Assembly: GCA_964490015.1 (NCBI GenBank) | Contig: CAZBBA010000009.1 | Coordinates: 15,517-79,516, forward strand | Source of the DNA: Perlabentimonas sp964490015 | GTDB lineage: Bacteria; Bacteroidota; Bacteroidia; Bacteroidales; Tenuifilaceae | DNA length: 64,000 nt | Direction of reading: 5' to 3' | Shown: positions 7,662 to 15,497 of the stretch, piece after piece | Layout of the letters: every line of letters starts with the position of its first letter | How positions within the stretch are numbered: position 1 is the first letter of the stretch | Notes under the pieces: generated by a model | Database searches by the model: none | Told to the model about the DNA's origin: nothing | What the model saw: the letters and a program-made list of their open reading frames with translations, nothing else | Program-made: the position numbers and the translations under genes

Positions 7662-8867
7662 TTACATTATCTGCTTAATGGCTTCGGCCAGTCGTTTAAC
7701 CCCCTCGTCGTTTTTCTCCTTGCTCATAAACGAGAAGTTTAGGCGCATGGTGTTTTTCCCGCTACCATCGCAGTGGAAAACGCTGCCCAGCACAAAGGCC
7801 ACTTTTTGCTCAATGGCAATTTTAAACAGATCCTCTGCATTCATGTGCTCGGGTAGGGTTAGGAAGAGGAATAGTCCACCCTCGGGCTCGGTCCAGCTAA
7901 CGCCCTTGGGCATATACTTGCGGAATGCCTCAAGCATGGCGTCGCGCTTAATGCGGTAGCTGTCGATAATCTTTTTTAGGTTCTCGTCGAAGTAACCTTT
8001 CTCGTAGTACTTCGCGGCAATTTTCTGCACGTATGGAGATGTGCAAAGGTCGGTTGCCTGCTTGGCCATCACAATCTTATCGATAACCTCTTCGTGCGCA
8101 ACTACCCATCCAATGCGGAATCCGGGAACAAAAATCTTCGAGAGGGTTCCCAGCAGGATTACGTGGCCTGTGCCATCGAGCTCATACATGGTGCGCTGTA
8201 CCTTCCCGTCGAAACGAAGTTCGCGGTATGGGCTGTCCTCAACAATAAGTACGTCGTACTTGCGGGCCAGCGCAATAATTTCCAGCCTCCGCGATTCGGG
8301 CATGGTGATGCCGGCAGGGTTTTGGAAATCGGGAATTATGTATAAGAATTTTGGCTTTTCGCCTTTGGCTTTCAACTTTTCGAGTTCCTGCTCCAGCAGA
8401 TCGGAACGCATTCCCTTATCGTCGAGTTTAATGCCAATCATCTGCGCGCCGTAGGTGCTAAAGGCCGACAGCCCACCAAGGTACGATGGTAATCCGCAGA
8501 TAATCTTATCGCCTGGGTTGATGAAGATCTTTGGAATTAGATCTAACGCCTGCTGCGATGCGGTGGTAATTACTAGGTTGTTGACGTTTACCTTTAGCCC
8601 CTCCTTCTGATATCGCTCTACTAGAATCTCGCGAAGCCTCATGTCGCCTTCGGTGGCGCCATACTGAAGGGCTTGTGCACCTTCAGTGTCGAGCACCTCG
8701 CAGCTAATCTCCTTTAGCTGATCGATGGGGAACGTGTCGGGGGCAGGAAGCCCACCTGCAAACGAAATAATATCGGAACGTTGGGTTAGCTTTAGCAGCT
8801 CGCGGATAGCCGAGCGCTTCATCCCCTTTGCGGTGTTCGAGAAAACACTGTTTAAGTCGGTTACCAT
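7662..8867 (-). CDS. PLP-dependent aminotransferase, class I/II (2-aminoadipate/aromatic type)
   Basis: A 401-residue fold-type I aminotransferase. It resembles LysN/ARO8-type enzymes and the catalytic part of MocR proteins, without the DNA-binding domain. Visible motifs are ISFAGGLPAPDTFP (about 34-47), YGATEGDMRLR (about 69-79), the cofactor-stacking TTASQQALDL near 104, PDFQNPAG near 184, EDSPYRELRF near 216, and the Schiff-base lysine in GTLSKIFVPGFRIGW near 247. It probably transaminates 2-oxo acids with glutamate as donor; the true substrate is not clear. It is monocistronic with a terminator downstream, and a small palindrome (8954-8968) lies about 90 bases upstream. Confidence 0.9.
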   Translation of the reverse strand: MVTDLNSVFSNTAKGMKRSAIRELLKLTQRSDIISFAGGLPAPDTFPIDQLKEISCEVLDTEGAQALQYGATEGDMRLREILVERYQKEGLKVNVNNLVITTASQQALDLIPKIFINPGDKIICGLPSYLGGLSAFSTYGAQMIGIKLDDKGMRSDLLEQELEKLKAKGEKPKFLYIIPDFQNPAGITMPESRRLEIIALARKYDVLIVEDSPYRELRFDGKVQRTMYELDGTGHVILLGTLSKIFVPGFRIGWVVAHEEVIDKIVMAKQATDLCTSPYVQKIAAKYYEKGYFDENLKKIIDSYRIKRDAMLEAFRKYMPKGVSWTEPEGGLFLFLTLPEHMNAEDLFKIAIEQKVAFVLGSVFHCDGSGKNTMRLNFSFMSKEKNDEGVKRLAEAIKQIM

Positions 8868-9276
8868 AGCATTGTGTATTTAAGGTTGGTATTTCAAATT
8901 GTAATCAGATAAACCTGTTTGAGGATAAATTATTTGTAAAATACGGCTACGAAGTTACGAAACGTAACCAAAAAAGGCAAATTTTTGTAAAGGTTTATTT
9001 GATATGGTTTAAGACTTCTACTCTAGTAGCAATCTGGTAACCCTAGTTAATTCTTCGGTTAAATCAAGCCATAAAGGTTGGGGGTGAGAGGAGTGGGAGA
9101 GTGTGGTAGGCTGTTTCGTTCATCTATTAAATCACCCCAAACGGGCGATGTAGCTCCGAAGTTACGCAATGAGCCTGCATCGTGTCTCGACGGGGGAGTG
9201 ACCTCGTCATCGACCAATGAACATCCGATTACGAAGCCCAGCGAGATTGGCTGCACCCCGAGTTAGCAACCAGCAA
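8868..9276. other. Gene-free stretch with a repeat-like GC-rich segment
   Basis: This 409-base gap lies between the aminotransferase start and the VapC stop. It holds the palindrome GTTACGAAACGTAAC (8954-8968) and then an unusual GC-richer block at about 9060-9265. That block is open on both strands, but its translations are low-complexity (for example SLPHSPTPLTPNLYGLI on the minus strand) and do not resemble a protein. The phrase PLTPN is typical of chance translations of dispersed intergenic repeats in Bacteroidetes. The string CGAAGTTACG occurs twice, at 8950-8959 and 9158-9167. It is treated as non-coding repeat DNA, with modest certainty. Confidence 0.4.
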
Positions 9277-9693
9277 TTATTCAACGATTTCGTTAAATTG
9301 ATCTGCAGTCATTACAGGGATTTTTGAATTCTCAAAATCTTTAAGATTTCTGGTTACGATTATTTCTATATTGTTTTCTAAAGCGGAATAATACTGAAGA
9401 CTATCCTCAAAATCCTTAAAATTATTGTCATTAAGTGCCAAACTAATTACTTTCTCATTAAGACTTAATATTCCAACCAATAATTTAAGTTTTCTTAAAA
9501 TCTGTTTAGCCTCTTCAGGCTTTTTTGCCCTAAGAAGCACATAATGTATATTTGCAATCGAAAGAGCCGAAGTGAAAAGATTGACTTTTTCTTTGTCTGC
9601 AAACGTAAAAAGCTTTCTTGCGTCTTGGTCAAATGGTTCTCTTTTTGCCAAAAGATCAATAATTATATTTGTGTCAAGCAGAACTCTTTTCAT
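9277..9693 (-). CDS. vapC: PIN-domain toxin, VapC family
   Basis: A 138-residue PIN-domain ribonuclease, the expected toxin of a VapBC-type pair. It starts MKRVLLDTNIIIDLLAKREPF, with the first acidic ligand D7 and the TNII motif. Further acidic residues come in the IANIHYVLLRAKKPEEA helix and at FKDFEDSLQYYSAL near 93, then IIVTRNLKDFENSKIPVMTADQF near the end, the usual fourth-strand pattern. VapC proteins cleave tRNA or rRNA until bound by antitoxin. The antitoxin gene lies upstream, but 129 bases away rather than overlapping, which is unusual for such pairs. It sits in an accessory-looking island next to repeat-like DNA. Confidence 0.88.
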   Translation of the reverse strand: MKRVLLDTNIIIDLLAKREPFDQDARKLFTFADKEKVNLFTSALSIANIHYVLLRAKKPEEAKQILRKLKLLVGILSLNEKVISLALNDNNFKDFEDSLQYYSALENNIEIIVTRNLKDFENSKIPVMTADQFNEIVE

Positions 9694-9732
9694 CTGTTTA
9701 CTTTTTTATTTTCAAAGGTACAGATGGAACTC

Positions 9733-9817
9733 GCCATGACTCTCCTGACCTAACTTGCCGTAAAGCCTTTCTCTTGCAATAATCATGGAATGTGTGTGTC
9801 AATAGTATTGTCATGGC
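9733..9817. repeat. Inverted-repeat-bounded 85-bp insert between antitoxin and toxin
   Basis: The perfect arms GCCATGAC (9733-9740) and GTCATGGC (9810-9817) bound 85 bases in the unusually long gap between the antitoxin and toxin genes. This could be a miniature inserted element or simply an mRNA secondary structure. No target-site duplication was identified. Confidence 0.3.
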
Positions 9818-9822
9818 TCGTT

Positions 9823-10068
9823 TCATTTATATTTTTCCGTCAAATAGTTTGAATATTCCTTCTTGTAATCAAAATCAGGGTCAAGATCAATTACACCGCT
9901 TAAGCTTTCAACCAAAGGCGTTGTGTCTACCTGTTTTTCCTTTGAGGTGGTTATTGATTCAAGATAAATTTCAATCATTTTCGAAAGACTAATTTTCTGA
10001 TTATGGGCATATTCTTTAGCCTTTTCAATAACGCTTTTTCTCAATCGTAAAGTTAACTTAGTTTCCAT
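9823..10068 (-). CDS. Antitoxin of the VapC toxin (DUF6364-like)
   Basis: An 81-residue small protein beginning METKLTLRLRKSVIEKAKEYAHNQKISLSKMIEIYL. This is a ribbon-helix-helix-like N-terminus, as in DUF6364 antitoxins that accompany PIN toxins. The acidic C-terminal tail (GVIDLDPDFDYKKEYSNYLTEKY) would wrap the toxin. The ATG at 10068 was chosen over an upstream in-frame start at 10122, because the RHH fold starts there and a good promoter (10092-10122) overlaps the longer version. It should bind its own promoter with VapC. The gene precedes the toxin, as usual for type II systems. Confidence 0.8.
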   Translation of the reverse strand: METKLTLRLRKSVIEKAKEYAHNQKISLSKMIEIYLESITTSKEKQVDTTPLVESLSGVIDLDPDFDYKKEYSNYLTEKYK

Positions 10069-10091
10069 TGTTGCACTTTCTTGTTTACGTA

Positions 10092-10122
10092 CAAATGTAA
10101 GATATTTATACGTCAAGGTCAA
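10092..10122 (-). promoter_or_regulatory. Bacteroidetes-type promoter of the toxin-antitoxin pair
   Basis: Read on the minus strand, a TTG (10120-10122) is followed after 20 bases by TACATTTG (10092-10099). This matches the Bacteroidetes -33/-7 consensus TTTG-N19-20-TAnnTTTG. The antitoxin ATG lies 24 bases downstream. Confidence 0.65.
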
Positions 10123-10298
10123 GTTGTTTGTATATTATGAATTCAATTTTTAATACAAAGTTTGTTATGTGCATGTAAGCCACGTTTATAATATATTTTA
10201 CATGTTGGTTGCTAAGTCTGGTCTAAAGCTACCCAAAAATAATACTACCACTTTTTAAAGGAAAACCAAATAGAACTTCTTATCTACAAAGTTCTCAA

Positions 10299-11795
10299 CT
10301 ATTCATCATCGGTGTTCCCGTCAACTTCAATATGCTTATCATCAGCAGTAGCTTTATCGTCGGCAAAGCGCCTAATGCGGATATTGAAAGCGGCCATAAA
10401 GATGCTCATAAATGGGCTGATGATATTGAAGAATGCGTAGGGCAAATAGGTGAGCACGGGCACGCCCAGCACGGCCGATTGGGTTGCACCGCAGGTGTTC
10501 CACGGAATTAGTACCGATGTAACCGTTCCCGAATCCTCGAGCGTTCGGCTAAGGACCTCGGGCTTTAGGCCTCGGTCGCGGTATGTTTTGGCAAACATAC
10601 GGCCGGGAACCACAATGGAGATGTACTGATCCGATGCGGTAATATTGAAAAACAGGCAAGAACCAACCGTGGTTGCCACCAGCGAGCCTGTTGATTTGGC
10701 GAATCGAATTACGCTTTCGGTAATACGAACGAGCAGGCCTGCCGCCTCCATCACTCCGCCAAACACCATGGCCGAGAGGATTAGCCAAATGGTATTTAGC
10801 ATTCCGGCCATTCCTCGTGTGCTCAGCAGGTCGTTCACTTGCAAATTCTCTGTTGTTATTGAAATTTCTCCAAACATACTCTTCATTATGGCAACGTACG
10901 AGGAGATTCCGTAACCAGCATCAATATCCGAAACCTGTTTGATAATTTGAGGTTGAAAGATAACTGCAAAAGCTCCGCCCAGAAGCGTACCAACCATAAG
11001 GGCAGGCAGGGGAGGCATTTTGTTCACAATTACTACTATCAGTATTACTGGAACCAGAAAAAGCCAGGGAGTAATGTTAAAGGCGTGCTCAATGGCCACA
11101 ATGGTCGACTGAACATTTGCCTCACCTCCGGTATGGCTCGAAGTGAACCCCAACACTAAAAAGATAACCATGGTGATAATTATAGATGGGCCAGTGGTTA
11201 TTACCATGTATCGGATGTGCGTGAACAGATCTGTTCCCGCCATAGCGGGCGCCAGGTTGGTGGTGTCGGAAAGTGGCGACATTTTATCGCCGAAATACGC
11301 TCCCGATATTATGGCGCCAGCAACCACCCCGGTACTAAATCCCAGCGCATTGCCAATGCCTAGCAGCGCCACGCCAATGGTGGCCACCGTGGACCACGAG
11401 CTACCCGTAGCCAGCGATACCAGGGAGCAAATTACCACCGAGGCCAGCAAAAATATGCTGGGATGCAGGATTTTTAAACCATAGTAAATCATTGCAGGAA
11501 CTACACCGCTTAAAAGCCAGGTGCCTGCAAGGGAACCAATCAGCAGCAGGATTAGCATTGATGGCATGGCTGAGCTAATGCTTTTGACCACCTGCTTGCG
11601 CACATCGTACCAATTATGCCCCAGCGATACCGCTACAATGCCCCCAATGCTTGCTGCAAGCAGTAACGCTATCTGGTTTGCCCCCGACAGGGTATCGTCG
11701 CCAAAAAAGGTGACGTTTAGAACTAGTAAAAAGATTAGAAAGAAAATTGGAATAAATGCTTGAAGAAGGCTGGGTTTACTAATGGTTGAGGTCAT
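10299..11795 (-). CDS. nhaC: NhaC family Na+/H+ antiporter
   Basis: A 498-residue inner-membrane protein with about 11-12 helices, of the NhaC/ArsB-superfamily type. It exchanges Na+ (some relatives exchange malate/lactate) for H+. Conserved stretches include VSLATGSSWSTVATIGVALLGIG near 125, SGAYFGDKMSPLSDTTNLA near 165, and DSGTVTSVLIPWNTCGATQ near 430, which carries the ion-binding polar residues. Its acidic C-terminal tail (DDKATADDKHIEVDGNTDDE) is cytoplasmic. It stands alone; a 255-base region upstream is shared with the divergent hybrid histidine kinase gene. Na+ handling fits the Na+-linked functions hinted at by the NqrM-like and ApbE genes. Confidence 0.92.
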   Translation of the reverse strand: MTSTISKPSLLQAFIPIFFLIFLLVLNVTFFGDDTLSGANQIALLLAASIGGIVAVSLGHNWYDVRKQVVKSISSAMPSMLILLLIGSLAGTWLLSGVVPAMIYYGLKILHPSIFLLASVVICSLVSLATGSSWSTVATIGVALLGIGNALGFSTGVVAGAIISGAYFGDKMSPLSDTTNLAPAMAGTDLFTHIRYMVITTGPSIIITMVIFLVLGFTSSHTGGEANVQSTIVAIEHAFNITPWLFLVPVILIVVIVNKMPPLPALMVGTLLGGAFAVIFQPQIIKQVSDIDAGYGISSYVAIMKSMFGEISITTENLQVNDLLSTRGMAGMLNTIWLILSAMVFGGVMEAAGLLVRITESVIRFAKSTGSLVATTVGSCLFFNITASDQYISIVVPGRMFAKTYRDRGLKPEVLSRTLEDSGTVTSVLIPWNTCGATQSAVLGVPVLTYLPYAFFNIISPFMSIFMAAFNIRIRRFADDKATADDKHIEVDGNTDDE

Positions 11796-11946
11796 GCTGA
11801 TAATAGTTTTGAGTGTAAATGGTTCGAAAGATAACTATTTTCTTGTTCACCGCTTCTCCAGATTAGCAAGGTAATATTGTTTTTCGATTCTCTTGGAATG
11901 ATTGCAAAATTATTAGTATAAGGATTACCTGTTAGTTGTCAAAAAA

Positions 11947-11965
11947 TTTTGACTAATAGTCAAAA
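11947..11965. promoter_or_regulatory. 19-bp palindrome in the nhaC/histidine-kinase divergent region
   Basis: TTTTGACTA-A-TAGTCAAAA is a perfect 9-bp dyad with a one-base centre. It lies 86 bases upstream of the histidine kinase start and 152 upstream of nhaC. Its size and AT-rich context fit an operator for a dimeric regulator; which protein binds it is unknown. Confidence 0.45.
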
Positions 11966-12050
11966 TCAATAAAGTATATCGATTGAAAATTATAAATTGC
12001 CATGTTTTAAGAATCTCCCATTGCATAATTGAATGTAATTACCGAAAAGC

Positions 12051-14432
12051 ATGAATGGAATTAAATTCTCGGTTCACGAGTTGCCTAATGCGGCTCTACT
12101 TGTTAACCATACGGGCAGTATTATTGAGCATAACTCAAGTTTTTCGGGTATTCTAGGCTTCGACGTGGATGAGCTGGTTGGGCATTCACTGTTTGACCTG
12201 GCTGCAAATGAGGAGATAGCAAAGTTCAGAGCTCTATTTGAGACAACCACATGCAATCACCTGGGGCGAGCTGAAATTACCGTGCATTCCAAAGAGGGTT
12301 ATTTGCATACCTTTGAGTTTTTAACCTCAGTGATTAAAACAGGTAACTCTTCGCTCCCTGTTTTTCTGGTGCAGGCTACCAATGTTACCCATTTTAAGCG
12401 AGTTAAGGATGAACTAAACGAGCAGCGCCGATTACACAAAACCCTGTTGCAAAACCTGCCAGGGATGACTTACCGTTGTAAATACGATAAGCATTGGACA
12501 ATGGAGTTTGTTAGTAGTCGATGCGTTGAAATTACCGGGTATAGACCCGAGGAGTTGATCGAAAACCGCAGGATAACATTCAACGAGCTTATTCATGTCG
12601 ACTACCGCGATAGAATCCGCGAACATTGGGGCCGGGTGCTTAACGAACGCAAATTTTTCACCCTTGAGTACCCCATTTACCATGCCAGCGGCGAGCTGCG
12701 GTGGGTGTGGGAGCAAGGGGTGGGAGTGTATAATGCCAACAACGAGCTGGTTGCCCTAGAGGGCATAATATTCGATGTGACCAGCCGCAAAAAAGCCGAG
12801 GAGGCGCTAAGCGGTTCTGAAACTATATTCCGGAAGTTGGTTGAAAATGCATTCGATGGTATCTTCCTAATCCGCAACCAAAAAGTGGAGTATGTTAATC
12901 AACGATTTGTAGACATTACCGGGTATTCGTTTGTGGAGTTAACCGAGGCTTCATTTGATCTGGCCAGTATGCTTTCCGACGATAGCCGTCAGTTTATTAA
13001 CCGAATTATCCAAAACCGCAAGGATGGAATACCTGCTCCAACTCATTACGAGCTGGTTCTTTACTCAAAATCTGGACAAAAACGTGAGGTTGAGGTAAGC
13101 TCTGCCTACATAGCATTAAATGAGGATACTCTAATATTAGGTATTGTTAGGGATATCACTGAGCGAAAACTCGCACAAAAGGTAATTCGAGAAAACGAGG
13201 AGCAGCTTAAACTTCAAAACGAAAAATATCTTGCATTAAACAGGGAACTCTCTTATACCAATGAGAGAGTTGTTCAGATGAACCAGGAACTTATCTTTGC
13301 CAAACAGAAGGTGGAGGAGCACGACCGGCTTAAAACTGCTTTTTTGGCCAACATGAGCCACGAGATTCGAACGCCCATGAATGGAATTCTAGGGTTTTCG
13401 CAGCTACTGCTCAACGATGATCAACCCCCAGAGGAGCAGCGCGAGTACATCGAAATTATTCAGAACTGCGGGCATCAGCTATTGGCCATTATCACCGATT
13501 TAATAGATATCTCTAAAATAGAAGCAAATCAGATTTCGCTCGAAATAAGGCAGGTAAATTTAAACAGTATAATGAACGAGCAGTACCTGCTTTACCGGGC
13601 CAAGGCTCTGAGTCTAAACTTGGAGATTGAAAATTATTTAGGATTACCCGACGAGGAGCCCATTGTTGAGATCGACGATGCTCGACTCAGGCAAGTGTTT
13701 TCGCATATAATCGGAAACGCCCTAAAGTTCACCTCCAGTGGTAAGATATCCTTTGGCTATAGTGTGCATAATGGGTTTCTGCAGTTCTTCGTTCAGGATA
13801 CTGGCGTGGGCATACCATCCAATATGCTAGAGGCTATATTTGAACGATTCAGACAGGTGGAGATGGACCTGTCGAGACAGGCTGGAGGTACTGGTGTTGG
13901 GCTAGCCATATCGAAGGCATTGGTCGAAAAAATGGGAGGCCAAATTTGGGTTGAATCTGTGCTGGGGGAGGGGTCAACCTTTTACTTCACAGTCCCACTG
14001 GTTAGGGTCGATAAAAATCATTCTCTTAATAAGCTGGAGGGTAATGCATTTGTTAAGATTAATCGAAATCCAACTATTATTATAGCGGATGATAACGAGA
14101 TTAACTATATGTACCTGCGCGAACTCCTGCGCGAGCTAAACCCAAATCTTTCTTGGGCAACCAATGGACAGGAGGTTGTGGACATGGTACAGGCAAATCC
14201 CGAAATTGACCTTATCCTAATGGATATCAAAATGCCGGTGATGGATGGTTACGAGGCAACCCGTGAGGTAAAGAAGTTACGCCCTAATCTTCCCGTAGTA
14301 GCGCAAACGGCCTACGCATTAAGTGGAGACCGCGAGGATGCTTTAGCCGCAGGATGCGACGACTACATCTCGAAGCCAATCAATAGGGGGCATTTTCATA
14401 AAATGATCGAACACCTGCTAAACAGGGATTAG
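12051..14432 (+). CDS. PAS-containing hybrid sensor histidine kinase
   Basis: A 793-residue soluble hybrid kinase with no membrane segment. In order: PAS (about 5-120), PAS/PAC (about 125-250, ending GIIFDVTSRKKAEE), PAS/PAC (about 255-380, ending IVRDITERKLAQ), a coiled coil (about 380-430), HisKA with phospho-His H437 in FLANMSHEIRTPMNG, HATPase_c with N, G1 and G2 boxes (GNALKFT, DTGVGIP, GGTGVGLAI), and a C-terminal receiver with phospho-acceptor D725 in LILMDIKMPVMDG. No HPt or DNA-binding output is attached, so the phosphate must go to another protein. It senses a cytoplasmic cue through PAS. A palindrome upstream may control it. Confidence 0.93.
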   Translation: MNGIKFSVHELPNAALLVNHTGSIIEHNSSFSGILGFDVDELVGHSLFDLAANEEIAKFRALFETTTCNHLGRAEITVHSKEGYLHTFEFLTSVIKTGNSSLPVFLVQATNVTHFKRVKDELNEQRRLHKTLLQNLPGMTYRCKYDKHWTMEFVSSRCVEITGYRPEELIENRRITFNELIHVDYRDRIREHWGRVLNERKFFTLEYPIYHASGELRWVWEQGVGVYNANNELVALEGIIFDVTSRKKAEEALSGSETIFRKLVENAFDGIFLIRNQKVEYVNQRFVDITGYSFVELTEASFDLASMLSDDSRQFINRIIQNRKDGIPAPTHYELVLYSKSGQKREVEVSSAYIALNEDTLILGIVRDITERKLAQKVIRENEEQLKLQNEKYLALNRELSYTNERVVQMNQELIFAKQKVEEHDRLKTAFLANMSHEIRTPMNGILGFSQLLLNDDQPPEEQREYIEIIQNCGHQLLAIITDLIDISKIEANQISLEIRQVNLNSIMNEQYLLYRAKALSLNLEIENYLGLPDEEPIVEIDDARLRQVFSHIIGNALKFTSSGKISFGYSVHNGFLQFFVQDTGVGIPSNMLEAIFERFRQVEMDLSRQAGGTGVGLAISKALVEKMGGQIWVESVLGEGSTFYFTVPLVRVDKNHSLNKLEGNAFVKINRNPTIIIADDNEINYMYLRELLRELNPNLSWATNGQEVVDMVQANPEIDLILMDIKMPVMDGYEATREVKKLRPNLPVVAQTAYALSGDREDALAAGCDDYISKPINRGHFHKMIEHLLNRD

Positions 14433-14474
14433 CGGGATTATTCTATTTTTTATCAGTGTAATGGTACAAAAAAG

Positions 14475-14503
14475 TTGACCAATACATTTTTTGTATATCT
14501 TAG
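14475..14503 (+). promoter_or_regulatory. Candidate promoter of the methyltransferase gene
   Basis: TTG (14475-14477), then 18 bases, then TATCTTAG (14496-14503), which differs from the -7 consensus TAnnTTTG at one base. It lies 28 bases before the ATG at 14532, so the methyltransferase need not depend on the kinase transcript. Confidence 0.4.
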
Positions 14504-14531
14504 CCCAACGTAAAACCCTAAATTTTTTTTT

Positions 14532-15338
14532 ATGCAGAAACTCGTGGAGAAGTATTGCGAGATGCCTACCGCTGTTCGCCGCCCTATGTGGCGTATTTGG
14601 CACAACCTTATTATTAAGTTCGACAAGAACAAGGAGGCTGTGTTTATGAACTATGGGTACCAGAGCCTAAATGGTGACCCTAAGCTTGTGCTCGAAGCCA
14701 ATGATGAAATTAATCGTTACTGTATCCAACTTTACGATTTTGTTGTTAGGAGTGTAGAGGTAAAGGATAAGGATGTGCTTGAAGTTGGCTCGGGCAGGGG
14801 TGGGGGTGCTTCGTACATTACACGCTACTTTAAGCCCAAGTCCTACACGGCTATGGATATTTCATCGGGTGTAATAAAATTCTGTAACCAGTACCATAAG
14901 GTTGATGGCCTAAATTTTATTACGGGCGTTGCCGAGGAGCCACCATTCGAGAACAACTCATTCGATGTAGTTGTGAATGTGGAATCGGCTCGATGCTACA
15001 AGAGCATTCGCAAGTTTTTTGATGAGGTATACCGAATGCTTAAGCCTGGTGGGCATTTTTGCTTTGCCGATATGATTAAGAAAGGAGAACTCGAACACAT
15101 TCGTAAAGATCTCTTGGCCAGTGGACTCGAAATAGTTAGCCAAACGGAGATTACCCCGAATGTAGTTAAAGCCCTCGATTGCGACAACGAGCGCCGCGAA
15201 GCAATAATTTCCAAAAAAGTGCCTGGTTTTATGCGCAAAGCCTTCTTTCAGTTTGCCGGTACCAAGGGCACTGAACGCTACGAGTCGTTTGCCTCGGGCA
15301 AAATGGAATATTGGACATTTGTGCTACGGAAAAACTAG
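14532..15338 (+). CDS. Class I SAM-dependent methyltransferase
   Basis: A 268-residue Rossmann-fold methyltransferase. Motif I is VLEVGSGRGGGASYI (near 80-94), followed by the acidic AMDIS near 108. NSFDVVVNVESARCY fills the motif IV/post-II position, and YRMLKPGGHFCFADMI is motif VI. The closest recognisable type is the family that includes phthiotriol/fatty-acid and UbiE-like C- or O-methyltransferases; the substrate is unknown. The N-terminus (MQKLVEKYCEMPTAVRRPMWRIWHNL) is helical and may bind membrane or lipid substrate. It lies 99 bases after the hybrid kinase and ends with its own terminator. Confidence 0.85.
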   Translation: MQKLVEKYCEMPTAVRRPMWRIWHNLIIKFDKNKEAVFMNYGYQSLNGDPKLVLEANDEINRYCIQLYDFVVRSVEVKDKDVLEVGSGRGGGASYITRYFKPKSYTAMDISSGVIKFCNQYHKVDGLNFITGVAEEPPFENNSFDVVVNVESARCYKSIRKFFDEVYRMLKPGGHFCFADMIKKGELEHIRKDLLASGLEIVSQTEITPNVVKALDCDNERREAIISKKVPGFMRKAFFQFAGTKGTERYESFASGKMEYWTFVLRKN

Positions 15339-15355
15339 TAAACTAGCTATTTACA

Positions 15356-15388
15356 GAAGCCTCAGCAATTTTGCTGGGGCTTTTTTCG
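15356..15388 (+). terminator. Intrinsic terminator after the methyltransferase gene
   Basis: The stem AAGCCTCAGCA/TGCTGGGGCTT (with G-T pairs) and loop ATTT are followed by a run of T. It lies about 20 bases past the methyltransferase stop and separates it from the cotransporter gene. Confidence 0.8.
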
Positions 15389-15497
15389 TTTAGGCAGATA
15401 GGTGAAATCTTTGAATAATCGCCCTTATGCTTTAAAAATTCCAACACTCTGCCTATATTTGATTCACTTAATGTTTACTACTAAACTTGGTTTTTCG

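Noticed and set aside
8041..8454. A 137-residue plus-strand open frame inside the aminotransferase gene.
   Set aside because: It lies opposite a well-conserved PLP enzyme, and its composition (Ser/Ile/Arg-rich) is typical of reverse-strand shadows.
8954..8968. GTTACGAAACGTAAC palindrome as an operator for the aminotransferase.
   Set aside because: It is short, about 90 bases from the start codon and no matching promoter was found, so it is only mentioned in the gap entry.
9059..9256. A 65-residue open frame on the minus strand in the repeat-like block (and a 62-residue frame on the plus strand).
   Set aside because: Both frames are low-complexity, overlap each other and show no protein motif; the segment looks like intergenic repeat DNA.
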